A DNA stretch of 64,000 nt from Pleurostoma richardsiae. Lineage: Eukaryota > Ascomycota > Sordariomycetes > Calosphaeriales > Pleurostomataceae. Positions 1 to 12,646 of this stretch are shown in pieces (position 1 is the first letter of the stretch; each line of letters starts with the position of its first letter). Below the pieces are notes generated by a model. It searched no databases. It saw only the letters and a program-made list of their open reading frames with translations, and had not been told where the DNA came from. Made by a program: the position numbers and the translations under genes. The stretch covers positions 769,768-833,767 of the forward strand of contig JANBVO010000011.1 in NCBI GenBank assembly GCA_030052745.1, given 5' to 3'.

Positions 1-612
1 GGCCGGGAAGTCCTAACCTACTACATCCACCGCACCATCCTACACGCCCACCCGCTCTCGCGCGGCGGTTCGGCTCGCGCCTCCCGCTCGACCAGCCGCG
101 TCGCCGACATGCACGCATCTTACGCCCACGCCCGCCGCGCGCCACCGTACAGCCTAGCCCTCCTGGCCGACCACCCTCTGCCCTTTCTGCTGTATCGTTT
201 CTTGCCTTCGTACCTCCCCGCCCTCGCTGTGAGACCCCACCTGCTGACTTACCTGGCATTTGTGGCTCTCACAACGATTGAGGAGACGCTCGCGTCGAGC
301 GGGTACAGCGTCGTTCCCGGCATTCTCATGGGCGGCATCACGCGGCGTGCGGCTGTGCACTGCAGCCGCCGTGGCGGTCCGAGCAGCGGGAACTACGGTG
401 CGTGGGGCGTCCTGGATTGGGCGCATGGCACTAGCCTGGGCGGAAGGGACGTCGTGGATGACATGAAGGACGAGGCGGAGAAGCACCAAGTCAAGGAGAA
501 GGGAGAGAAGGCTGCGGGCGATGCGGCGGATGCGGTGCAGGATGGGTTCCGTAGCTGGAGGAAGTCGAGGAGCAACAACGGCAGGAGGAAGAAGGTTGAG
601 AACAGCCAGTGA
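1..612 (+). CDS. Fatty acid hydroxylase / sterol desaturase-like protein, C-terminal part (5' truncated)
   Basis: The reading frame is open from base 1, so the gene starts outside the window; the first ATG at 109 is internal. About 203 residues are visible. The segments YYIHRTILH near the edge and HASYAHAR at about residues 38-45 look like the HxxxH and HxxHH-type histidine clusters that bind the di-iron centre of membrane fatty acid hydroxylases and sterol desaturases. A hydrophobic stretch (about 65-90) and YGAWGVLDWAHGTSLG (about 136-151), which matches the conserved end of the domain, follow. The tail is a charged Lys/Glu/Arg-rich extension that is probably cytosolic. Family assignment is by recognition of these motifs; the substrate cannot be told. 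Convergent with the IML2 gene. Confidence 0.7.
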   Translation, partial: GREVLTYYIHRTILHAHPLSRGGSARASRSTSRVADMHASYAHARRAPPYSLALLADHPLPFLLYRFLPSYLPALAVRPHLLTYLAFVALTTIEETLASSGYSVVPGILMGGITRRAAVHCSRRGGPSSGNYGAWGVLDWAHGTSLGGRDVVDDMKDEAEKHQVKEKGEKAAGDAADAVQDGFRSWRKSRSNNGRRKKVENSQ

Positions 613-964
613 TGGGATGGGATACACGCAGCTGTCTTGGAAAGCGGTGGTTGATCTACAAGCCATCCACAAGCGGAGTTAGGAGTTCACGGTTGACTCG
701 TTCTATCTACGGAGTATATGGTCTAGATACCCACACGATTGAAATTGATATCCTGACGTTTGATCCTGTTTCGAATTGTTGCCTCAGGAATATCTTCAAC
801 TCAGCTGTGAATCTCGTACACTTCGACCAGCTTCATACTCAGTATGTAATAATACACCACCGCGGGCCCTCATCCTCTTGCTCGCGTGAATCGCATTTTG
901 ACACCTTGTCCAGACGTCGTAGCCCTTCTCTTGATCCATCCCAGCGTCCCATATGCCCCTTTCC
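613..964. other. Intergenic, convergent 3' ends
   Basis: The 352 bases between two convergent stop codons must hold both 3' UTRs. I see no gene or conserved element here. Confidence 0.5.
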
Positions 965-3583
965 TTACGCCCAGCCCTTCTTCTCCTTGAGCCACCGCAC
1001 GGTGTCCAGCCCCGTCTGCACCCTCATCCCGATGCGCGCGTCCAGCACGAAGCTCTCCCACCGCGCCACCTGCTCCAGGTGCGCCTGGCTGTCGTCTACC
1101 TTGCCCCGGCGGTATCCGTCCAGATCGCCGCCGTTGACGACGTCGGCGGGCCACAGCGAGCGATCGCACCCCTCTGCCCACGAGACCGCCGCCAGCTCGT
1201 AGTGCGCGCACGGCAGCGCGTAGTCGTCCCGAGTCGGGCCCTTTAACGTTGTCCTGTTGTCACAAGATCTGTCAGCAACTGCTCGGTCTTCATCTTTCCA
1301 TGTCAAAGATTAGGAAGAGAGGGGGTTCCCCATCGTGTAAGAAGAGAAAGGGGATACCTACCGGTCAAACGCGACAACCTCCTCCAGCTTCTCCCTAGCC
1401 TCCTTCGTCCTTCCCAGGCCCCTAAGCAGCGAAGCCTCGCACACCACCTTGACAGCGACCTCGTCCTTCTCGCCGTCCCGGATACCCGCGACCGCCTTCG
1501 ACCCCGCCGTGCACCGCTCCCAGCTCGCCAGCCCCAGCGCCGACTCCAGCAGGTCCGGCCCCATGCGCCGGCCGCCGTTCCACAGGTAGGTCATCTCCAG
1601 CACCGGGCTGAGGCCCGCCGCGTCGGCGAGGTCGACGCCCAGGGCCCGCGCGCGCTCCTCCAGCTTGGCCACCTTGCGCAACACGAACACCTCGAACGGC
1701 ATCTGCTTGGCCATGAACCGCTTGCGGCCCGCGCACGCCGGGGCCTTGCGCAGGAACTCCTCCGCGGCCTTCTTGGCCCGGCGCGCCTCCGCCTCCAGCG
1801 CCGAGCGCTCCCTCTTCTGCAGGTCCTCGCCCCCGTCCCCGCCGGCACCGGCGCCGCCCGTGCCCCTGAGCCGGTGCACCGCGTCGCGGTACATCTCGAT
1901 CTCCGCGCAGCCCGCGATGTAGTAGTACATGCTGTGGCTCCAGTCGTTGAGCTCCACGCACGCGACGAAGGCGTCGCGCATGCGCGGCCAGTCCTGCAGG
2001 AACATGCTGTCGAGCGCGAGCTCGAAGCTGTTGAGCGCGGCGACCTGGCGCATGCGGCTGTCGGCGTTGGTGGCCAGCAGCGCGACGGCGCCGCGCAGGT
2101 CCCGCGAGCAGTTGGCCAGCAGGCGGGCCTCCTCGAGGCGCCACAGCCGGCTGTCCGGGTACTGCCGGCGCATCTTGGCCAGCAGCGCCGCGCACCGCTC
2201 GCGCGGGTAGCCGACGATCTCGCCGTCGCCGCCGTGGCCGACGTCGGCGTCGTCGGGGAGGATGTCCGAGAGGGCGAGCAGGCCGTTGTAGTAGGAGAGC
2301 AGGGCGAGGCCGGCGACGGCGCCGTTGATGTTGGCGAACTTGGTCGACTGCCACAGCATGCGGACGCCGCGATCGCGGTCGCCCTTGAAGCCGATGATGT
2401 ACAGCAGGCGGGAGAAGGCCGGCGGCACCATGGAGAGGAGGAGGAGGAGCACTCCGAAGCACATGTTGGCGCCGGAGTGGATGAAGGCGTCAACGGGGTT
2501 GGTGAAGTGCGTCGTGTCCGGCCCGTCGTCGAGGACGCTGTGCCGGTTGACGGTTCGGAGGTGCGAGACGGAGGGCGGCCGGGAGTGGGCCGGTGTGTCG
2601 GCCTTCGATGCCGGGCCGGCTGAGGATGTGATGGAAGATGCGTCAGTGGCGTGCTTCTCTACCGGCCAGGTGGATGACTTTGACGGCGTCCCCGGCCTCG
2701 GCGTACTCTTTGCCAGGTGTCCGCCGTAGGTAGCTGCCGGCGTCTGGGTGCCGGACTGGCCCTCTTTGGCGTCAACGAAGTCGAGGTCGCTGTCGTCCTC
2801 CGTCGCCTTCGTCTTCTCCAGAGTCCGCGTCAGCTCCTCGAACTCCTTCTCGTCGAAGCTACCAGGCATCGGGTCATCCGCCAGCTTTGGCCTTCTCGAC
2901 GCCCCGTTCGCCCGCAGGTGGCCCGGCAGCAGCCGCTCCTCCGCCGCCATGATCGCGTCCAGGGTGACAAACGCCTTGCGGAGCTTGTAGAAACCCTTGA
3001 TCCCCTCAGTCAGGCTCTCATGCATGACCGCCACCACCGCGCTCATGAGCTGTGCCTCCGCGTGCACGAGCTGGAACTCGCTGCCTGGCGGGTATATATG
3101 CGAGGCATGGCCCGACACGTGGCCGTTGGAGCTCCCGCCCCCGCCGCCACCCCGACCGAACCAAGACGAGGACGAGCCCGTGCCGCCCTCTGCCGCTCTC
3201 TGGGCCTTCTTCATATCAGCCCAGGCCCGGTTCTCGCACTCGGCGAGGCGGGCACTCGCCTCGGCCATGATATCCTTCTCGAAACCAAGGATAGACCGCA
3301 TGAACGTCGAGACGCCCAGCCCCAGCAGGTGGAAGCTGGACGAGCCCTTGCGCAGGCGGGCCTCGGCGCCGTCGATGTCGTCGTTCATGATGAGGCCCGC
3401 CGCGTCCATGGCATCCTGCAGGTCAGAGATCTCGACCTCGCGCGGGTCGGCGACCTGGCTGGTGCTGCCATTGGGCGTCGAAGATGCGCTGGACTTCCTG
3501 GACGAGGACGATGACGCCGGCCCGTTAGCCGCGGAAGGACCGCGGAGCCAAGTGCGGAGCGAAGTCATTGTGCTCGAGGGCAA
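965..3583 (-). CDS. IML2: Inclusion body clearance protein IML2 (TTC39 family)
   Basis: Two exons on the minus strand: 3583-1362 and 1253-965, joined by a 108-nt GTAGGT...CAG intron; 836 residues. The spliced frame runs across the junction as an Arg codon and ends in KEKKGWA. In yeast Iml2 is a cytosolic/lipid-droplet-linked factor that helps clear inclusion bodies; TTC39 proteins share its tetratricopeptide-like helices. Seen here: a Ser-rich N-terminus, LQDAMDAAGLIMNDDIDGAE at about residues 55-75 (start of the Iml2 domain), long acidic and Ser/Thr-rich insertions at about 250-350, a hydrophobic patch with LLLLLSMVPPAFSRLLYIIG at about 375-395, then helical repeats to the end. ATG at 3568 (starting MTSLRTWLRG) is an alternative start. 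Family assignment is by recognition of the conserved segments. Confidence 0.85.
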
Positions 3584-5095
3584 TCCAGGGCTGCCGGTGC
3601 TGTGTTACCTCTCCAGGGGGGCCTGGCTGGTCCCAAGGTCGCCAATTGGATGTGTATCAACCATGAAAGGGTGTCTGTATTGTGCACAGGATAATGTCGC
3701 CTTAAGCCGAGGTTAGAGAGGGTGTGGGAGACGATGAGGCAAAAGACGAAGTTATATATGTAGGTACCTCCGTAATGGTCTAGATTCCTCCGGGTGCGGC
3801 GGGATTTCCGGGCGCCGCAAACTTCGGCTGGCAGGCGGATGATGGGCAGAGCACGGAACCTGCAGCAGAGTTTTACACCGGGTTACGAGCCGTATCGAAC
3901 GTATCGAGCATTGGCAGGGCTATATTTAAAGCCGTCTTTACGCTCTAGGATCTGGGCAAATCTACACTATAGCACCTGGGGGCGCAGTAAGCTGCCTAGC
4001 AAGGCATATCCGGGCGTCTGACATTGCAGCGTACGGTTTGTACAGCCCAGGATGACGTAGTCTTCTTTGATGATGTCTGAATGGCCCATCTACGAGACCA
4101 GAGGGGCTCCATGCTAGTCCACCTCTGCATCAATTAGGCGCTTCTAGTTGAGCCAAGCTTCGCTGCTAGTTGTGACAACCTCGGGGAACAAAGAGCGCAG
4201 ACCTGTATTGGAACTACAGTCCTCCGCGAGGTTCTAGATGCCTGTCTTGCCTGCAAGGACCTGCCAGACGCGACGGCAGACGTGCTGACCGGCTTGCCAA
4301 GCAACCGAATGTGCTACTATGGTACACCACAGTACATTGACTGCATGCTGGTCCCTGAACTCGGATTTAACGCGCCCGGATCCGTGTCCCTTTCTAGCCA
4401 GATGCAGATAAGTAGAGTCGATGCACGAATCCCAGTCCCACCAACTGGTGGCAACCCTGGAGCTGCTCATGCCGTACTGCCGGCTGTACTCTACACTACA
4501 AAGTAACGTACCTTATGCCTGTGTCTGTATCCAATTCTCACCGAGATAAGGCGACCCTGAAGGCACTCTGAAGTCCAAAGGCAGCTGTTCTGTTGTTTAC
4601 TGTGACTCCTTTCCGGATACAGTTGACCAGAAGCTCAGCTGATCGCGGTCAATGGCTATAACGTGCTCGGGAAAGGAGCTCTTTGTTCGAGATGGCTGCT
4701 GCGTACGCCGTACTAGGCACCGTAAGCTGATCACCGGCTCGTGACAAAGAGCGAGAGCGAGCGCTGCTTATTGATGCCTGCCCCACTTCGAGAAGCTTGA
4801 TTCGAGTTCGAGGCTCTCATTTGCGAGAAGTTTCTCACCAGCCACGGCAGCCACATTCCCTCTCTTTCCTCTCTAGCTCACCACTCAAGCCACACATCAA
4901 CTTCCATCATCACCTTTCAGCCTACGGAGTAGAGCACACCAGCGCCCGTGACAATTCACTGCCCCCCAACGACCTCCACGCCACTCCCGCGACGAGACCT
5001 CTACACGTCGAATCTGCCGGTGCAGTGCCTACCAACTGACCAGCGCTCGAGCATTCAACCTTTCGTCTCGCCGAGTCCGTCCACCTTCAGACAAG
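3584..5095. other. Intergenic, divergent promoter region of IML2 and SEM1
   Basis: About 1.5 kb between divergently transcribed genes. Bases 4790-5095 are pyrimidine-rich on the plus strand (many CTCTCT and CCACTC runs), as is common in 5' leaders of highly expressed fungal genes. No ORF here has recognisable protein features. Confidence 0.5.
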
Positions 5096-5753
5096 ATGGC
5101 GTCAAGCACCTCCAAAGACGCCAAGCCCGCAGAGCAGAAGCCCGAACAGCAGCCCCAACAGAAGTCCGCCGCGACGCTCGAGGAGGACGATGAGTTTGAG
5201 GATTTCCCCGTTGATGGTACGCTTCTTCTGGAACCCCGATACCTTCCGCATACCCATCCCAATTCGCGATCATTCGCACGTGCATCTCTCGCCAGCCTCC
5301 ACAGTCCCCCACAATCCCCCAACCTTCGCAGCCCAGGCTTGCACCCAGCATCACTCTTTCACTGCCCGCATAGAACCAACAGAGACTGACCATGTGGGGA
5401 TGCAGACTGGCCCGCCGAGGAGACCGAGGCAGCAGGCGGCAGCGGCACGACGCAGCACCTGTGGGAGGAGTCGTGGGATGACGACGACACGAGCGACGAC
5501 TTCTCCGCGCAGCTCAAGTACGCATCTGTGCCCCCCGACGCATAGTCCTTTCTGCTCTTCCCATACTTGCTCTGCCAGGACAAGAATACATATCCTACCC
5601 ATCCCCCGATACAACAGCGGGCCCTCATCAATCCTCCCCATAAGCCCATCAAGAGAGACCTAGCAGCTGAGGTTGAACCACATGCTGACGATACACTGCC
5701 ACTGCCACAGGGAGGAACTGAAGAAAGTCGAGGAGTCCAAGCGGCGGAGATGA
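5096..5753 (+). CDS. SEM1: 26S proteasome lid subunit SEM1/DSS1
   Basis: Three exons: 5096-5216, 5406-5517 and 5711-5753, with GTACGC...CAG introns of 189 and 193 nt; 91 residues, the usual size for fungal Sem1. The protein is a small, highly acidic, disordered subunit of the proteasome regulatory particle lid and is also found in TREX-2 mRNA export complexes. The hallmark is two acidic/aromatic segments: EEDDEFEDFPVDDWP at about residues 30-45 and HLWEESWDDDDTSDDFSAQL at about 57-76, followed by a basic C-terminal helix KEELKKVEESKRRR. The first acidic block is split by intron 1 within an Asp codon, which only reads correctly with the boundaries given. Confidence 0.95.
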
Positions 5754-6280
5754 GGATTAAAGTCGGGGATACGTTGCTTGGGATGATCATGTGTGCCCGG
5801 TTTACCGACCCAGAGCGACGCGTTGACGAGGACGCGGGGATACGATATGTTTCTGCGTGTCACGATAGAACGCTCAGGGAAGCGACGACAGGAGGACGAG
5901 ACCACTACGCAAAATCGACCATAGAACGGATGGACGAATAGATCGTGGCGTACAACCTACAATTGCCGTGACGACAACATCAGTTTCACTCTCTTGTCGT
6001 GACTACTGTGCACTCGTCTTTTACAATCAATTAATCACAATTTCAATGTGTCCCGGATATGCTTCACGAACATTGTCAAGCATCTATTTTTTCATTTGTC
6101 GTAACAAGAAACCTAGAGACTAGCTCTTCCCGCCTCCCGACCTTGCAATCATCAGAAAAAAACCGCGTCCGAACCATGAGCGAGACGACAAGGAGACGAA
6201 AAGCCTCCATGCTCCTACAGGGCTGACAAAAGCCCTCTTCTTTTCCCCTGGGGATTTGATGATCTCGGGGGTTCCTTCGT
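5754..6280. other. Intergenic, convergent 3' ends
   Basis: 527 bases between the SEM1 stop and the PGK1 stop. Short ORFs here are shadows. Nothing else is seen. Confidence 0.5.
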
Positions 6281-7828
6281 TTACTTACTCGACAGCGCAA
6301 CAACACCAGGCAGGGCCTTGCCCTCGAGCAACTCGAGGCTTGCGCCGCCGCCGGTCGACACGTGGCTGAGCTTGCTCTCGACGCCGTACTTGGCCGCGAC
6401 AGTAGCCGTGTCGCCGCCGCCAATGATGACGATCTTGCCGCTCTGGGCCGCCTCAACGGCGGCGTCGAGCGTCGCCTTGGTGCCGGTGGCGAACTTCTCG
6501 AACTCGAACACGCCCGCAGGGCCGTTCCACAGGATGGTCTTGGCCTCGGCGATGGCCTCGCGGTACAGCTTCACGGACTCGGGGCCGCAGTCCAGGCCCA
6601 TCCAGCCGTCGGGGATGCCGTCCTTGTCAGTCGCGGCGCCGACGGTTGCGTCCTTGTCGAACTTGTCGGCCGTGACGTAGTCCACGGGGAGCACGACCTT
6701 GACGCCGTTCTTCTTGGCCTTCTCCATCAGCTGGCCCACCGTCTTGGAGCCGGCCTCGTCGAACAGCGAGGTGCCGATGGGCACGCCGTACAGCGTCTTC
6801 TTGAAGGTGAAGGCCATGCCGCCGCAGATGACGAGCGTGTCCACCTTGTCCAGCAGGTTGTCGATCAGCTGGATCTTGTCCGACACCTTGGCGCCGCCCA
6901 GGATGGCCAGGAACGGGCGCTGGGGGTTCTCCAGCGCCTTGGCGAAGTAGTCGAGCTCCTTCTTCATCAGGAAGCCGGCAGCCTTCTGGGGAAGGTCGAC
7001 GCCGACCATGGAGGAGTGGGCGCGGTGTGCCGTGCCGAAGGCATCGTCTGTTTTCGTCCGTCAGCGACCTCCTCCTTACATCCGAGGCTAAGCAAACGTG
7101 CCGAGGGGCAACTTACTGATGTAGACATCACCCAGCTTCGTCAGGCCCTTGCGGAACTCGGCGACCTTCTCCTTGTCCGCCTTAACCTTGTTGCCCTCCT
7201 TGTCCTTGGAGCTGCCCTCCTCCTCGATGTGGAAGCGCAGGTTCTCCAGCAGGACGACCTCGCCGTTGTCGGCCTTGTCGACAATGGCCTCGACCTCAGG
7301 GCCGACGCAGTCGGGCGCGAAGGTCACGCTCCGGCCCAGCAGCTTCTCGAGCTCTGGCACGACGGGCTTGAGGCTGTACTTGGGGTTGACGGCGCCGTTG
7401 GGCCGGCCGAGGTGGGACATGAGCACCACGGCCTTGGCGCCATGGTCGAGGGCGTACTTGATGGTGGGGATGGCACCGGCGATACGCTGGTTGTTGGTGA
7501 CCTTCTTATCGGCGTCGAGGGGCACGTTGAAGTCGACCTAGGAGGTGGGAGATACGGTTAGCCTTCTTGTCTTGGAATTGGTAACTGGACGTCCCTTCGC
7601 AGAATCAGGTGAGCTCTGCCCCGCATCATCAGGATGCTCCTAGCTGCGGGGAGACGGAAGTCGGGATGGCCTCGTCGAAGTCTGCCATGACATCCGTCTC
7701 GAGTCCGGTCTGAGATACAGGCGCGCACTGTTTCATTCGCAAAGAGCAAGAACTGTACTCACCCGGATCAGGACGCGCTTGCCCTTGAGGTCGACATCCT
7801 CAATGGAGAGCTTGTTGGCCAGAGACAT
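6281..7828 (-). CDS. PGK1: Phosphoglycerate kinase
   Basis: Three exons on the minus strand: 7828-7763, 7537-7117 and 7047-6281; introns of 225 nt (GTGAGT...TAG) and 69 nt (GTAAGT...CAG); 417 residues, matching the family length. The enzyme transfers phosphate between 1,3-bisphosphoglycerate and ADP in cytosolic glycolysis. Landmarks: [29 protein letters not shown] (about 22-30), HLGRPNG (about 61-67, substrate-binding), [20 protein letters not shown] across intron 2, [21 protein letters not shown] (about 372) and [19 protein letters not shown] near the end (nucleotide-binding side). An in-frame upstream ATG at 7918 would add 30 residues unlike any PGK, so the start is placed at 7828. Confidence 0.97.
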
Positions 7829-8857
7829 GTTGGCGATTCCGACAGTCAATTGCAAGTGGAAAAGTGCACTTTTGTGGATGAGAGAAGCTGTAGGGAGACG
7901 CGAAGAAAACAGAATCACAGAAAAGTCTGGATATGCTGTTTCGGAGGACGGAGGAGCGTTTGTTTAAAAGCCTCAGTAGATATAGTGTATGAGGTGAGTT
8001 GAGGTAAGGCGAGGTGGGGGAGGGGAAGATTTTTGGTGGGGTTACTTGAGGAAGCTTGTGACGTGATGTGTTGGCTGATTCCACCCTGCGACGATGGAAA
8101 ATTGCTCGTGGTTTTAGAACTGGAACAGCGGGACGACACAGAAGGACCGATGCGAAAATTCCGGCGCGGTCAGAGCCTCGATTCGCCTTCCTTTCCCCAG
8201 TTTAGAGTTGCGTCCAAAAGACAACCGTATGTAGCAGCAATGGAAGGCTCTGAGCACGCCGATTATTACCAGCGGCCAGCGTCCTTGGGCAGAGAGACAG
8301 TACAGTACGGGCTCGCCTCGTATTAGAGGTTCCTGATTCGCTCCATGGCTGTCATGATCATGATACTAGCGCTCTGCTCGACGACAACCTGGATAGACAT
8401 CCCCAGCGCTGATAGGGCAATGGACAGGCAGTCCCTTCTACTGAACACGCATGTCTGCATCGCCAAGGGGCTACACAATACCCAGCCACAGCCGTCCCGA
8501 CAGAGATCTAGGGAGTAACCGCCTAACCTTGCCGCACGCAAGGAACACGGGCGCTGATGCTTGAACTGCTGAATTCGTTCTATTTGCCTGTAAAGTACTA
8601 AAGACAAGGGATGCTGACTTGCCCCCATCTTGCCGGAACGCCGTGCATCTGGAAATCAAACCCCGGCCAGAATAAATAGAAAACCTAAGAGGAAAGTAAA
8701 AACGCGGCCCTAACGCCCCTTGGATGTATGCCCAATTTATCTTTGTAGACTGTATGTAACCCCGGGTGACCGATGATTGAGCCCTACAACATGGAAACAA
8801 CGTCTCCGCCTCGTAGCTGCCGACCGATCCTAACGCGTGTCGTACGCATTTCTCGTC
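7829..8857. other. Intergenic containing the PGK1 promoter
   Basis: About 1 kb. On the minus strand, bases 8030-7990 form a C/T-rich tract just upstream of PGK1, the kind seen in strong fungal glycolytic promoters. The rest to 8857, the 3' side of the next gene, shows nothing recognisable. Confidence 0.45.
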
Positions 8858-9847
8858 TTAGTGGAGTCGAATGGCGTCGGGCTGGAGGCGGACCTGCTCG
8901 ACGTCTTCCGCTGCATTGGTCAAGGACAGGTAGGCTGTCCAGGCAATACCGACTGTCGAGACGAAAGGCTGTGGGAAAGACACTCGGGTCAGCTCCCAGA
9001 AACTAGCGTGTAGATTGACGAAATGGGATACAGAAGACATACCAGCTGGAACTGCACAGGCATCAGGCGGAAGTTGATGACCTGTACCGCAGGCCAGATC
9101 ATGAAGTTGGCCTTGAGCGTCGGAACATACATGTCCCGCAGCTTCTGGGTGACGGCACTACGGCCACCGCCCTCGGCGAGCGTCATGGCAGTGAAGAAGC
9201 AGGCGATACCTATCCGGGAATGACACGGGTTAGCTTTGCTTGTTCCTGTTGCACGATATACCACTGTTGTCTTCCAGTATATCTAGACGGGCAGGCAGGC
9301 AATCACTTACCGAACGGAGCAAATATCAGCTGGTCGAATGCTACTCTCTTCATAGCGGGCCCGAAGGCGGCAGCCTTGGTGATGGGGAAGCTCTTCTCGA
9401 GGAACTTGAACCAGCGGAACTGTAGGGGGGCCATAGCGAAGCCGTAGGCCATGAAGCGGGTCAGGCGCTCGAAATCGAAGGGAGGCGGCAGCTCGGGCGC
9501 GGCGGGGATGAGGTCGCGCTCGACGAAGGGGTTCTTGCGGTCGAGCTCGTGGATCTCGTAGGCGAGGGGGTCCTCGCGTGGGCTGGGCGCGCCGCCGAAG
9601 GATTTGCGGACGGCGCGCTGCCGTACCGCGGTGATGGTCTGGGCGACTGTGTCGGCGACGCCGCCGAGCACGGCGTTGGTGACCATCATTGTCAGGACTG
9701 TGAGCACAACGGGCGCGTGTCAGCACATCCATCACCTGCCTGACTTGGGGCTTATTCCTGTCGATGGGTCACACTAGGGAAAGACATACCGGGTCGTTCA
9801 TCGTAGTAGGAGTTGAACCTGGCGCTTAACCGGGCGACGATGCCCAT
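8858..9847 (-). CDS. Mpv17/PMP22-family membrane protein
   Basis: Four exons on the minus strand: 9847-9790, 9697-9311, 9209-9043 and 8968-8858; 240 residues. The family consists of four-helix proteins of the mitochondrial inner membrane or peroxisome (yeast Sym1, human Mpv17) with unsettled channel or stress-related roles. Landmarks: VLTMMVTNAVLGGVADTVAQ at about 20-39 (typical N-terminal motif), a hydrophilic Pro/Glu-rich insert at about 55-95, then TRFMAYGFAMAPLQFRWFKF, KRVAFDQLIFAPFG, LKANFMIWPAVQVINFRLMP and STVGIAWTAYLSL, the conserved order of the Mpv17/PMP22 domain. A CAG|CC acceptor-like site about 40 nt before the ATG suggests a further intron in the 5' leader. The organelle cannot be told from the sequence. 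Confidence 0.88.
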
Positions 9848-10610
9848 CTCGATGAGGAATATGACGGTATGGAGAAGAGGCTGCGGGTGTCGAAGAGGTC
9901 AAGGTCAGCTTGGTTCCTGATCGCTTTGGACGTTGTAGACTGCAGAGAGCCGCCTTTTTGCCCAGACACGAAAAATGACGTTCATCCCCAGGTTGGAGTG
10001 GATAATATGACAGACAGCTGGTGGGCCAGGAAGAGACACCGCAGCTGGGGAGTTGGATGGGGAGGGAGGAATGGAGAACGTACCAGGCGGTCATAGATGT
10101 ACTTGCTGTTGATCGCACGGACAAAGCGGCGGCGGGTGAGTTCCCAGGTCATCGTGTACAGCGACAAGCAGACGGATTGCCAGAGCCCAACCGACAACAA
10201 AAGGGCACAAGGGGTTGATATCGGACGGGGGTTCGGTGGGTTGCGGCAGATCGCGATGGGCTGGATGGTCGTTGTTGGTTGGGTTTGCTAGCAACTCGAT
10301 GACGTCCTCTTTCGCCGCACTGCACCACCGCGCAGCCCCAGGAATCTTCCGGCACGGGTCGGGGGTGTCCAAAGTGTCCAATCCACTTGTTCCACAAAAG
10401 CCGCGCTCTCTCGGGCTCTGCACAGCACAGCACAAAACAATCAATTGCCCCCAGGTGATTAGCTACAGCAGATTGATGATGTCTGGGGCAGACTTTCTCT
10501 CGATTTTCGGGCGGTGCAGCTGAGTATCTCGGGAGACTGATGGAGAGGAGAGGAGAGGAGAGAGACGAAACGAAGGAGGCGGGAAGAGCGGTCGCATCAC
10601 TTAAAGCCAA

Positions 10611-10647
<37 letters not shown>

Positions 10648-12646
10648 TCTTCCTCATCCTCTCTCCGTCTCCGGCACCCCGAGGATGCGGCTGTGCCACA
10701 GTTCGCAGCAGTTAAGAGGGGATCCGCTAACACCAGCTGCCCTGCACAGGTCCCCATGTCACCCCCTAACACACATTTCTGGGTCCCCAGGTGCAGTCGT
10801 TCGTTCGTCCATCCGTCCCGGTACTTCCTCATCCAGCGACGAATGAATATTACGGCTGGATTACTATGCTGCCGCCATCACAAGATACTGTTTTCATCTC
10901 AATGTTTTCAATGCCCGTACTGGTTTATACGTGTGTCCTCTTTTTCTTTTGTTTGCTACTAGTACCGTGCTCTAGAAAAGTGACATATGGCTACCACGTT
11001 CTATGCTCACATACCTATTAACCAACAAGTACCCACCACCTTAGGTTGAGATGCACTCTTCTACCTCCTTAACTCCAAGTCCCCCGTTTATGCCTCCCTA
11101 TCTTCTCTACTTACCTCCTCTCTTGACTCAACCTACTCTCTTGGGTTTCCTACCTAGGTACCTATTTCAAGGTCTCACATCCCGTTCAAACCATTCGAGA
11201 AAGACCGATGAGATACAGAAGAGGGACACGTCTCAGCTGAGGCATATGCTTCAACTGCAATGTATCAGAGCGTGCCGTCTGGGACTGGGGGAAGACCACG
11301 GGGCAGGCCGGAATTGATCGCAATAAAGCAATGCTTTCAACAACGCAATGCTTACACAACCGAGCAGAGTGACAAGCACGTTCCCACGGAGGAGAAGCTC
11401 AGAAGGGTCGTTGCGTCAGCCTGATGCCTATTCTACTCTGACAAACCAAACCTAATGTCGATGCTGTCGTTCGCGCTGTGTAGGAGCGTACGACAATGGC
11501 TGCTTCCCGCTCCAAGGCCGATAAAGCTGCTCGCGCGTAGCCGTATCTACGCAGGAAGCCCAACAACGCTCAGCCTCCCCAAGAACCGGACACCAACACC
11601 CATGATGATAGATACTCATGCTTCTATTTACTGCAGCGCTGGTATTGTCAACTTGCACATCGAAAGTAGCTTTCCAAAACTACCCATTTGCACCATTCTA
11701 GTCCTTGCCTCCCTTCCTGCTCCGTGTCGGCTGGCGTGGATGTTCGGAGTCTGAGCCGGATGTATCGGCTCCGGGTGTGTTGGCAGGAGCAGGCGTACTT
11801 CAAAATCAGCGACTACAGCCATGGTCGTGCAGGGGGTGGCCGTAGCAGAAGTACTGGTGGCAGCAGTTGCCAGAAAGCTGTTATAGTCGTCTTGGCTCCT
11901 ACACATCATTACTATCCAGGACCAAACACGCTTGAAGAAAACGGGAGAAAAGGACTTACTCGTCACACCGCTTTCGATGGACTGCGACCTTGTTAAATTC
12001 GGATATTATGGTCTCCTTTGCACGCGATTTACACTGCCAGTGCCGAGGCCGTACAAGCTTCCTGAAGAAACGATCATCGAAATGGTTTCCTCCCTTCTAT
12101 CCAGTCTTGATGGGCCCACGTCCAAACCAGAAACTTGCTAGTCTCACGTAAAGCCATGACAATAGTACCAATGATGTAATTGCAATCCTAGATGTGCTTA
12201 CACAAACCTAGAGCAATGCTGAGAGTTCCTTCTCATGGGTACAGCAACTTATGGAGAGCAGAGCAGATCAATAGCGATAATATGATCGGAATCTCAAAGG
12301 TCCTAGAGCTCTGTGGCTATAGAGTGACTCGATCGGTACAAGGCAAGTACGGCCGAAGCGATTGAAGTAGCCCTGTATGAAGCAAGATGATTAATCTCTT
12401 CAACCGGACTTTCTAAGGCATACTGGGAGCTTCGTCACCCGGAGTCTCTTCTTACCCTCCGCCCTTCTGTCAGAGTCGTGACTCACGGCGTTCGAAAGGG
12501 GGCAAGGTATATAAGAGTGACATGAACCGTGATTCTTATGCAGGTAATCTAGATAGCTCATCCCCTCCCAGGCCTTCGTCTCACATCAACCGGCCGACTG
12601 TACATACATCGAGTCCCAATCCCCTGCTCGCCTTCTCCTTGACAAC
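9848..12646. other. Large intergenic region
   Basis: 2.8 kb without a supportable gene. It holds a GAGAG-type purine repeat (about 10542-10565), a GGCT microsatellite (10611-10646) and C/T-rich tracts around 11050-11170. ORFs at 11455-11754 (plus) and 11628-11966 (minus) overlap antisense and show no domain, signal peptide or exon logic. Confidence 0.5.
10611..10646. repeat. (GGCT)n microsatellite
   Basis: About nine tandem copies of a tetranucleotide GCTG/GGCT, immediately downstream of a GAGAG-rich purine run. Non-coding. Confidence 0.95.

Noticed and set aside
1422-3514. Several 250-350-residue frames overlapping IML2 on both strands
   Set aside because: Arg/Ala/Pro-rich low-complexity translations of GC-rich coding DNA in other frames.
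5510-5941. Larger ORFs overlapping SEM1 exons 2-3
   Set aside because: The spliced three-exon model gives the complete, conserved Sem1 sequence; the other frames do not resemble any protein.
6362-7561. 399-residue plus-strand frame antisense to PGK1
   Set aside because: Mirror of a highly expressed, codon-biased gene and spans its introns; Leu/Val/Gly/Asp-rich shadow with no domain.
11628-11966. 112-residue minus-strand ORF
   Set aside because: Overlaps an antisense ORF of similar size, has no signal peptide, domain or plausible exons.
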